Positions 28,975 through 35,724 of a stretch of DNA of 64,000 bases are shown here, in pieces (position 1 is the first letter of the stretch; each line of letters opens with the position of its first letter). Position numbers and translations under genes: made by a program. The stretch is taken from assembly GCA_016285885.1 (NCBI GenBank), contig JAEERP010000002.1:248001-312000 (forward strand). Direction: 5' to 3'. This stretch comes from Paludibacteraceae bacterium (GTDB lineage: Bacteria > Bacteroidota > Bacteroidia > Bacteroidales > Paludibacteraceae). The notes beneath the pieces were generated by a model. The model saw only the letters and a list, made by a program, of their open reading frames with translations. It had not been told where the DNA came from and did not search any database.

Positions 28975-29546
28975 AGACGCGGAACATCGTGCTCATGGAA
29001 TCCTCCGTGATCATCACGGAAGGTCTGCAGAAGATCATCAACGAAACGCCTGAACTGAAGGTGCAGAAGGTCTATCGCTCCTACCCGCAGGTTGTGGGCA
29101 GAAGCGGGGCGGATATCCTTGTCGTCAATCCCAAACTGCTCAGGGAGGAAGAACTGGACAAACTGTTTCAGGACTGGAAACGTGAGAACGACGAGGTGGT
29201 CGTGCTGGCTCTCCATACGGACTACACCTCCGCTGTGGTCTTGAAGATGTTCGACAATGTCATCGAGCGGGACGATAATGTCTCCGTCATCCTCAACAAG
29301 CTACGGACCACCCGTTCCAAGAACACGGACAAGGGCTCCACGCAAAGCTGCGAACTCTCCGCGAGGGAGAAGGATGTGCTGAAATTGGTGGCCAAGGGGT
29401 TGACCAACAAGGAGATAGCCGACGAACTGAACCTCTCCGTCCATACGGTCATCACCCATAGGAAGAACATCACGAGCAAAACAAACATCAAATCCATCTC
29501 CGGTCTCACCATCTATGCCATGCTGAATAAGTTGATTCAGCAGTAG
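28971..29546 (+). CDS. LuxR/NarL-family transcription regulator with degenerate receiver
   Basis: The C-terminal ~65 residues form a clear LuxR-type HTH ('LSAREKDVLKLVAKGLTNKEIADELNLS'). The N-terminal ~120 residues have a receiver-like fold pattern, but the strand that should carry the phosphate-accepting Asp reads 'ADILVVNPKLL', with Asn instead of Asp, so control by phosphorylation is unlikely. It overlaps the hemerythrin gene by four bases and is the last gene of the Feo operon. It may sense iron or nitrosative stress through another ligand; the targets are unknown. Confidence 0.86.
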   Translation: MKTRNIVLMESSVIITEGLQKIINETPELKVQKVYRSYPQVVGRSGADILVVNPKLLREEELDKLFQDWKRENDEVVVLALHTDYTSAVVLKMFDNVIERDDNVSVILNKLRTTRSKNTDKGSTQSCELSAREKDVLKLVAKGLTNKEIADELNLSVHTVITHRKNITSKTNIKSISGLTIYAMLNKLIQQ

Positions 29547-29632
29547 GGGAGTATTGTTTGCGGTTAATCTATCTGAGAGGACGGTCTGACTACCCCTTTA
29601 TACATTTCTGAGCGAAAAAAGTTTGTTTCCCA

Positions 29633-29640
29633 TAATTTTG
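29633..29640 (+). promoter_or_regulatory. -7 box of the MNT/HEPN locus
   Basis: TAATTTTG fits the -7 consensus and ends 39 bases before the MNT gene ATG at 29680. The in-frame start at 29623 would lie upstream of this box, which argues against it. Confidence 0.45.
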
Positions 29641-29679
29641 ACTATTTTTACAAACAGTAAAATTAAAAGAGGATTTGAG

Positions 29680-29973
29680 ATGAAGACAAGAACGGAAATA
29701 CTACACTTGTTGAGCCTCTATAAGCCAACGGCGGAAAGCAGATATGGCCTGACACGGTTAGGTGTTTTCGGATCTGTGGCCCGTGATGAGCAGACGGAGG
29801 ACAGTGATGTTGATGTGTGTTATGAGGGTAGGGTTCCATCTCTGTTTACACTTGATTTGATTCAGACCGATTTGGAACAGTTGTTGGGCAGCCGGGTCGA
29901 TTTGGTGCGTGTCCGTGATGGTATGAATAGCCTCTTGAGAGAACGTATTCAAAAGGAGTGTGTATATGTATGA
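29680..29973 (+). CDS. MNT-domain nucleotidyltransferase (MntA-like antitoxin)
   Basis: Minimal nucleotidyltransferase of 97 residues with the polymerase-beta motif 'GVFGSVARDEQTEDSDVDV': Gly-Ser followed by the D-x-D metal ligands. In MntA/HepT type VII toxin-antitoxin pairs this enzyme AMPylates and silences the HEPN toxin. The catalytic residues are intact. The next gene start (29966) overlaps its end by eight bases, the standard layout, but that HEPN gene is broken. Confidence 0.88.
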   Translation: MKTRTEILHLLSLYKPTAESRYGLTRLGVFGSVARDEQTEDSDVDVCYEGRVPSLFTLDLIQTDLEQLLGSRVDLVRVRDGMNSLLRERIQKECVYV

Positions 29974-30343
29974 TCGTGAGATAGTGATAGATAGCTTGCA
30001 AAAAAAATCGCAAGACTATTGAAACGATTTTAGAGAGGGTCTCTTCTGTCGGTGATCCTAATGAATTGCTTCGTTCTCCCGAAGGATCAATGCGCCTTGA
30101 TGCAGTTTGTATGAACTAATAGCTTTAGGAGAGGCGGTGAAGGACCTTGACAAACAAACACACGGGGAATTGTTCCCTCATTATCCAGAAGTGTATTGGA
30201 ATGGAGTGATGCGGATGCGTGATAAAATAGCTCACCATTATTTCGAGGTTGATATTGATGTGGTTTTCCGAACAGTTCGGGAAGATGTGCCTTTGATGAA
30301 GGATGTCGTTGATAGAATGCTTGTTGACATGGATAAGCAATAA
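29966..30343 (+). pseudogene. HEPN toxin gene (HepT-like) with two compensating frameshifts
   Basis: The first frame runs from 29966 ('MYDREIVIDSLQ') and meets a stop (TGA) soon after an eight-A run at about 30000. One base fewer there restores 'ETILERVSSVGDPNELLRSP' and 'GSMRLDAVCM'. Around 30111-30116 one base is missing; restoring it continues into 'LIALGEAVKDLDKQ' and the HEPN active-site motif 'RDKIAHHYF' (R-x4-H-x-Y). The two shifts cancel in frame but leave stop codons between. Together the three pieces cover a full ~125-residue HEPN protein. Either the gene is inactive or two sequencing errors are present. Confidence 0.85.
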
Positions 30344-30575
30344 ATCTCTGTATAGTCTCAACTATAGAGTAGTGATTTAATGCCTGCCATATCCTAACCA
30401 TGAAGAAAACCCCTTACTTCCCCAATAATTGATTTCGCCGAACTGGCAATTCTTAACTTTTAACTCTTAATTTTTAACTATTTGAAATCCACCGAATCTT
30501 CTTTTTTTGTATTTTCGCATAAACCTTCGGGTTCGTGTATGTTTATGTTATTAACTTTTTAAATATTAATGTGTA

Positions 30576-31244
30576 ATGAAAAAGTATTTAGCTGAAATGG
30601 TAGGAACCATGGTCTTGGTTCTTATGGGTTGCGGAACTGCTGTAAGTTTGAGTTGCGGTGTGGACACCGCGAGTGTGGTAGGTACTGCGGTAGCCTTCGG
30701 TTTGGCTGTCGTTGCGATGGCCTATACGATTGGTGGCATCAGTGGATGTCATATCAATCCTGCCATCACGTTGGGTTGTCTGCTCACCAAGAGGATTTCC
30801 ACTAAGGATGCGGGCATGTACATGTTGTTCCAGGTGATCGGAGCGTTCCTTGGCTCCACGATCCTTTATCTGCTCACTTCGAACGCTGGTTTGGAGGGAA
30901 CAGGCGCGAACAGTTTGCAGTCTGGCGTGAACACGACGGGCGGACTCCTCGCTGAGGTCTTCTTCACGTTCGTATTCGTCTTCACCGTGTTGGGCACCAC
31001 TGACTCCAGCAAGGGAGCAGGTAACTTCGCAGGCTTGGCGATCGGCCTTTGCCTCGTATTGGTTCACTTGGCATGTATCCGTTACACGGGCACATCCGTT
31101 AACCCGGCTCGTTCCATCGCTCCAGCCTTGTTCCAAGGAGGCGATGCATTGTCCCAGCTCTGGATCTTCATCGTAGGTCCGTTCATCGGTGCTGCTTTGG
31201 CGGCTTTCTCATGGGGCTTCGTGGCAGATTGCTGCAAGAAATGA
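30576..31244 (+). CDS. aqpZ: Aquaporin Z-like water channel (MIP family)
   Basis: The 222-residue membrane protein has six transmembrane helices and the two half-helix NPA signatures in 'GCHINPAITLG' and 'GTSVNPARSIAPAL'. The Arg after the second NPA is the selectivity-filter Arg. The short loops fit a water-selective aquaporin rather than a glycerol facilitator, though substrate choice is an inference. It is a single gene with its own terminator. Confidence 0.95.
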   Translation: MKKYLAEMVGTMVLVLMGCGTAVSLSCGVDTASVVGTAVAFGLAVVAMAYTIGGISGCHINPAITLGCLLTKRISTKDAGMYMLFQVIGAFLGSTILYLLTSNAGLEGTGANSLQSGVNTTGGLLAEVFFTFVFVFTVLGTTDSSKGAGNFAGLAIGLCLVLVHLACIRYTGTSVNPARSIAPALFQGGDALSQLWIFIVGPFIGAALAAFSWGFVADCCKK

Positions 31245-31273
31245 TCGCTTGAAGTGACATATGTATAATAGAC

Positions 31274-31317
31274 AAGAAATCCGATGTCGCATGTTGCACT
31301 TCGGATTTCTTTTTTTA
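31274..31317 (+). terminator. Intrinsic terminator of the aquaporin gene
   Basis: AAGAAATCCGA (31274-31284) pairs with TCGGATTTCTT (31301-31311) and is followed by a T run. A -7-like TATCTTCG for ilvC comes directly after it. Confidence 0.9.
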
Positions 31318-31356
31318 TCTTCGCGGAAGATTCAATAAAACATAAAAATATATCAA

Positions 31357-32400
31357 ATGGCTGAAATGAATTTTGGCGGTGTAATCGAGAATGTTGTTAC
31401 CCGCGATGAGTTTCCTTTAGAGAAGGCGCGTGAAGTTCTGAAGAACGAGACGATCGCTGTCATCGGCTATGGCGTCCAAGGACCAGGCCAATCTATGAAT
31501 CTAAGAGACAATGGCTTCAACGTGATCGTCGGACAACGTCCGGGCAAGACGTTCGACAAGGCAGTCGCTGACGGTTGGGTGCCGGGCGAGACCTTGTTCG
31601 GGATCGAGGAGGCTTGCAAAAAAGCTACCATTATTCAATTGCTTCTTTCAGATGCCGCACAAATCGAGTGCTGGCCTATGATCAAGAAATATTTGACCCC
31701 TGGTAAGACTTTGTATTTCTCTCATGGCTTTGCCATCACTTGGAACGATCGTACGGGCATCATCCCTCCGAAGGATGTGGATGTCATCATGATCGCCCCT
31801 AAGGGTTCCGGTACTTCCCTCCGTCGTTTGTTCGTTCAGGGCCGTGGCTTGAACTCTTCCTACGCTATTTACCAGGATGCGTCCGGTAAGGCTTGGGAGA
31901 AGGTGATCGCACTTGGTATCGGTGTTGGTTCGGGTTATCTCTTCGAGACCACTTTCGAAAAGGAAGCCACTTCCGACTTGACAGGTGAGCGTGGTTCTTT
32001 GATGGGTGCCATCCAAGGCTTGCTCTCCGCTCAGTATGAGGTGCTCCGCGAGAACGGACACTCTCCTTCAGAGGCCTTCAACGAGACGGTTGAGGAGTTG
32101 ACGCAGTCCCTCGGTCCATTGTTCGCTGAGAACGGTATGGACTGGATGTTCGCTAACTGCTCCACTACCGCACAGCGTGGCGCTTTGGACTGGATGGGTC
32201 CTTTCCACGACGCTATCAAGCCGGTTATGCAGAAGTTGTACAAATCGGTTATCACAGGTCAGGAGGCGCAGATCTCCATCGATTCCAACTCTAAGCCGGA
32301 TTACCGCGCTAACTTGGAGAAGGAGTTGGCCGCTCTCCACGACAGCGAGATGTGGCGTGCCGGTGAGGTGGTTCGTAAGCTTCGTCCTGAAAACAACTAA
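31357..32400 (+). CDS. ilvC: Ketol-acid reductoisomerase
   Basis: The enzyme makes 2,3-dihydroxy-isovalerate (or -3-methylvalerate) in valine, leucine and isoleucine synthesis, using NAD(P)H and Mg2+. The N-terminal Rossmann domain has 'AVIGYGVQGPGQ' and a cofactor loop at 'GQRPGKTFDK'. The C-terminal knotted domain carries metal-ligand acids in 'SDLTGERGSLMGA' and 'FNETVEELTQ'. At 347 residues it is a class I-like enzyme of the Bacteroidetes type. It is not next to the other ilv genes here. Confidence 0.95.
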   Translation: MAEMNFGGVIENVVTRDEFPLEKAREVLKNETIAVIGYGVQGPGQSMNLRDNGFNVIVGQRPGKTFDKAVADGWVPGETLFGIEEACKKATIIQLLLSDAAQIECWPMIKKYLTPGKTLYFSHGFAITWNDRTGIIPPKDVDVIMIAPKGSGTSLRRLFVQGRGLNSSYAIYQDASGKAWEKVIALGIGVGSGYLFETTFEKEATSDLTGERGSLMGAIQGLLSAQYEVLRENGHSPSEAFNETVEELTQSLGPLFAENGMDWMFANCSTTAQRGALDWMGPFHDAIKPVMQKLYKSVITGQEAQISIDSNSKPDYRANLEKELAALHDSEMWRAGEVVRKLRPENN

Positions 32401-32422
32401 TCAGTTTTCCCTTATAGGATGT

Positions 32423-32457
32423 AAGGCGGCTCTTGAGGGGGCCGCCTTTCTTTTTCC
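32423..32457 (+). terminator. Intrinsic terminator of ilvC
   Basis: AAGGCGGC (32423-32430) pairs with GCCGCCTT (32441-32448) and is followed by a pyrimidine run with TTTCTTTTT. Confidence 0.9.
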
Positions 32458-32494
32458 CTCCCGATCTTAATTCAAAATTGACCACGTCGAACTT

Positions 32495-32596
32495 ACGTTT
32501 CAAAATTCGCACCATGTATTAATGTTTTTTCGGTGCCCTAGGCATCCGATGTTTGTCGGTCAGGCGCAGTAGAGACGCAACATTTTGCGTCTCTAC
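32495..32596 (-). repeat. Interspersed 102-bp repeat, copy 2 (inverted)
   Basis: The reverse complement of this stretch matches 20876-20977 with about four differences, including the GTAGAGACGCAA palindrome. It is bordered on both sides by CTTAATTCAAAATTG direct repeats, which suggests insertion as a unit. Confidence 0.9.
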
Positions 32597-32716
32597 TAAC
32601 GTTTCTTAATTCAAAATTGCCTAAATTCTCGATGGAATCGTTGTTTTTTGAAAAATCATGCCGATTTTATCCCACTATTTGCCGAATAAATGCAAGTTCT
32701 TCTTGCTCCATTTCCC

Positions 32717-32897
32717 TATATTTGCAATGTTGATGATAGGGAATGAAAAGTTCATGGCGTTGAACCTTCCCTTTATGAATTTGATTCTGGAATAAATCGA
32801 CATATATGCTTACATTAATACAATAGTCTGCTCATTAATTGACAATCGTAAAGGCCTCCCCGTTTTATAAACCTTGGGGGAGGTCTTTGTTTTTTTG
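32717..32897 (+). ncRNA. Candidate small RNA with its own promoter and terminator
   Basis: A -7 box TATATTTG (32717-32724) is followed about 125 bases later by a 12-bp terminator hairpin (AAAGGCCTCCCC at 32850-32861 with GGGGAGGTCTTT at 32877-32888) and a T run. The transcript of about 160 bases would start near 32731. It contains only a possible near-leaderless 20-codon ORF (ATG at 32733, starting MIGNEKFMAL). No -33 box is obvious at the right distance. It could be a regulatory RNA or an attenuated leader for the GH30 gene. Confidence 0.5.
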
Positions 32898-32928
32898 TTT
32901 TTTTTGTACATCGTATTGGGATTTATTA

Positions 32929-32936
32929 TATATTTG
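32929..32936 (+). promoter_or_regulatory. -7 box upstream of the GH30 gene
   Basis: TATATTTG ends 26 bases before the GH30 ATG, with a TTG about 22 bases upstream of it (32904-32906). It lies downstream of the small-RNA terminator, so the glycosidase can be transcribed independently. Confidence 0.5.
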
Positions 32937-32962
32937 GCACTTGAAGACCAAAAACGAGCAGA

Positions 32963-35602
32963 ATGAAAACCACTAAAACAATCATCACATTGCTTCTATT
33001 CATGATGGTTTCCCCAGTGTGGGCGGCTGTTTCAATGGAGGTGAGACCTGCGACAACTTACCAGTCTGTCGAGGGGATTGGAGGTGGTATTGTCTATTAT
33101 CTGGACTGGATCGCCAAGCATGAGAAGTGTGAGGAGATCTATGACACGATATATACTGGTTTAGGTCTTTCCGCCTTACGTATGGGTAACTGGGCGCAGG
33201 AAGAGGATGCCGACCTGACGTTGGACTCCCTCATCTATGCGGCCGCCAAGAAACGTCTGGGCGATGATTTCTATCTGAGCCTCACATCATGGTCTCCGCC
33301 GGCTTCGTTGAAGTCTAACAATGACATGAAGGGTACGGACGGAAACGGACACAGCTCCTTGAAGTGGGCGAATGGTAGTTTCCAGTATGACCAGTTCGGC
33401 GCATGGTGGAAACGCTCATTGGAGCAGTACCGTGCCGTGGGCATTTACCCGGATTACGTGAGCCTGCAGAACGAGGTGGATTGCAACCCTTCCTATTATG
33501 GCATGGAGCTCGAACCGGACGAGAGCGTCAATGGGGTCGCTTCCTATGCGAAGTGCCTGACCGCCGCTGCCAAGGCCATCAACAAGTTGGAGAACCCGCC
33601 GATGATCATCGGACCAGAGGTGCTGGGTATCGGTTGGGACCGTGTGCAGAACTATCTCTCCAAGGCGGACACGAAGCTTCTCTCCGCCTATTCGTTCCAC
33701 TATTACCATAGCGGTAGGAAGGAACACGAGGCGATAGAACAACGTTATGCCTATCCTGATGATTTCAAAGAGGCGATGAGCGGCCTCTACGATACATACT
33801 CTAAAGAAAACAAACCTTTGTTCATGACGGAGAATAGCCCGTTGCGCGATCCTGTCGAGATGGACCCTATCTATACGGCTTGGTTCATGTCGCTCGCCTT
33901 CACGGTCAACCATGTCTCTTCCTACACCCATTGGAACCTGATATGGGGCGATAAGGGTGACGCTTGCATCAACATCGACACGTTGTTGGTCGACGGAGAG
34001 TACCAAAAAATCAAGGGTGGTTATCGTGTGAATGGTGATTACCATGCGTTGCGCCACTTCTCTAAATTCGTGAAGAGGGGCTGGCGGTTGTTATATGCTA
34101 CAACGTCCGACGCGGATGTGCTGATTACCGCTTTCAGAAATCCAGATGATGATGAGTATACCGTCATCTTGGTGAACAAGGGCAGGAGCGCTAAGTCGCT
34201 CGAATGTTCCTTCTTCCCTGAACATTGCAGGGCTATGGTGATTCAGTCCGATGTGCCGAACAAGAAATGGAGCGAGGTGCTGGGTGTCTACGATTCGTTG
34301 GATGTGGTCGCCTTGCCTGCCAATAGCATCACGACCATCGCCTATACACCAAAGAACTCTAAGTATATCTACGGGTCTGACACGCTTTCTTCTTGGAATG
34401 AACCGACTTCATGGACGCCGGAGGGTGTTCCTTCCCGTCGTGATACGGCTGTGATTGGCAGGGGAATGGTTTTAATGCCTGTAGACCTGCATGTCTCGTC
34501 TCCTGTCTTTATTGAAAATGGCGCCGTCGTCTACTTGGATGGCTCGAACCGCATGGATCGTGTCGTGTCGAATGGTGGCGGGTTCTTGGCGAGGACGAGT
34601 GGCGAGCTCACGTTGGATACCCTTGAGGTGAATGCGATGACTACCATTGGTGTCATGTCGCCCGACACGAGCGCCTTGATGGTCATGAACGGTGCGGTCA
34701 AGGGCTCGGAGCCTTTGGTGAAGATCGGTACGGACACGTTGTTGCCTCGTGTGGATGCCTCCGCCTTCGAGGGTGGTTGGATCGTCTCGGGCGGTGCGTT
34801 CCGTCTTGAGGATGATAAGGCATTGGGCGCAGCCGGCATCGATGTGGTGCTGGGTACGATGTATGTGGATTGCGATGCGGTTACCCGCCATCTCTATATT
34901 GGTGATAATGGCAATGTTGTTCTGAATGGCTCGATCGAGGTGAAATCCGCGATGATCGGTCCTAACAATATCTACGGAGGTGTCTACCATGCGGAGGATT
35001 TCCCTGAATACCTCTCCGGCGAGGGTATGCTCATCGTTGATGCGCCTCGTCCGGTGTTGACGAGGACGGTCCCTCACGATACGGTTCAGGTGCTTACGAC
35101 GAATGATTCCATCAAACCGCTTGTCTTCCATTGGGAGAACGCTTCTACCGTCGAGGTGGATTGGAACCCGATCCGTCCGCGCGGAATCAATGTGTCGATC
35201 GACGATTCGTCGTCCTATGCGACTATCTCAGGAAAGTCCGATACGGTGGGTACGTTTATTTATGAGATCTCCACGGTGGGTGAATATGGGCCTGTAGCCA
35301 GCGATAGCGGACGTCTCGTCTTTAACAGACCGGGTACCAATTCTTCCGAGGATGTTCAGGCTTTGCCTCACTTCTCCGTTTCATATCAGGATGGTGTGGT
35401 GTCCATCTTCTCGGATATCTCTTACGATGTGAACTGCTATGCGACGATCTCGGATATGTCGGGTAGGGTAGTCGGCGGAAACACCATTGTCCTTCTTCCT
35501 GGAGCCAACTCCTTTGACGTGGATGCGTTGGAGTGCGGTGTCTATTTGTTGCAGATTCGTGGCAAGGGCATATACAAAACCGTCAAAATGGTGGTGGAGT
35601 GA
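32963..35602 (+). CDS. GH30-family glycoside hydrolase with T9SS sorting tail
   Basis: The 879-residue secreted enzyme has a Sec signal peptide (about 1-21, 'SPVWA|AV'). The GH30 catalytic barrel spans about 25-460; its acid/base Glu is in 'SLQNEVDC' (about 171) and its nucleophile Glu in 'LFMTENSPL' (about 290), with 'YSFHYYHSG' between them. GH30 members of this type are xylanases or related endoglycosidases; the exact specificity is inferred. The middle (about 470-690) looks like beta-sandwich or autotransporter-like accessory repeats. The end ('ECGVYLLQIRGKGIYKTVKM') is a type A T9SS tail. It is followed by a pectin-degrading gene, suggesting a plant-wall locus. Confidence 0.87.
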   Translation: MKTTKTIITLLLFMMVSPVWAAVSMEVRPATTYQSVEGIGGGIVYYLDWIAKHEKCEEIYDTIYTGLGLSALRMGNWAQEEDADLTLDSLIYAAAKKRLGDDFYLSLTSWSPPASLKSNNDMKGTDGNGHSSLKWANGSFQYDQFGAWWKRSLEQYRAVGIYPDYVSLQNEVDCNPSYYGMELEPDESVNGVASYAKCLTAAAKAINKLENPPMIIGPEVLGIGWDRVQNYLSKADTKLLSAYSFHYYHSGRKEHEAIEQRYAYPDDFKEAMSGLYDTYSKENKPLFMTENSPLRDPVEMDPIYTAWFMSLAFTVNHVSSYTHWNLIWGDKGDACINIDTLLVDGEYQKIKGGYRVNGDYHALRHFSKFVKRGWRLLYATTSDADVLITAFRNPDDDEYTVILVNKGRSAKSLECSFFPEHCRAMVIQSDVPNKKWSEVLGVYDSLDVVALPANSITTIAYTPKNSKYIYGSDTLSSWNEPTSWTPEGVPSRRDTAVIGRGMVLMPVDLHVSSPVFIENGAVVYLDGSNRMDRVVSNGGGFLARTSGELTLDTLEVNAMTTIGVMSPDTSALMVMNGAVKGSEPLVKIGTDTLLPRVDASAFEGGWIVSGGAFRLEDDKALGAAGIDVVLGTMYVDCDAVTRHLYIGDNGNVVLNGSIEVKSAMIGPNNIYGGVYHAEDFPEYLSGEGMLIVDAPRPVLTRTVPHDTVQVLTTNDSIKPLVFHWENASTVEVDWNPIRPRGINVSIDDSSSYATISGKSDTVGTFIYEISTVGEYGPVASDSGRLVFNRPGTNSSEDVQALPHFSVSYQDGVVSIFSDISYDVNCYATISDMSGRVVGGNTIVLLPGANSFDVDALECGVYLLQIRGKGIYKTVKMVVE

Positions 35603-35724
35603 CCCCTTGACTCTTTTTTACAATCGTTTGACGTATATTTCTTTCTTTTTACAACTGAAAAGGATTTTTTTTGCATTCGTGGATCGATTGGTCCGCTTGA
35701 ATGTGAAACGTAATATGTCTTGAG

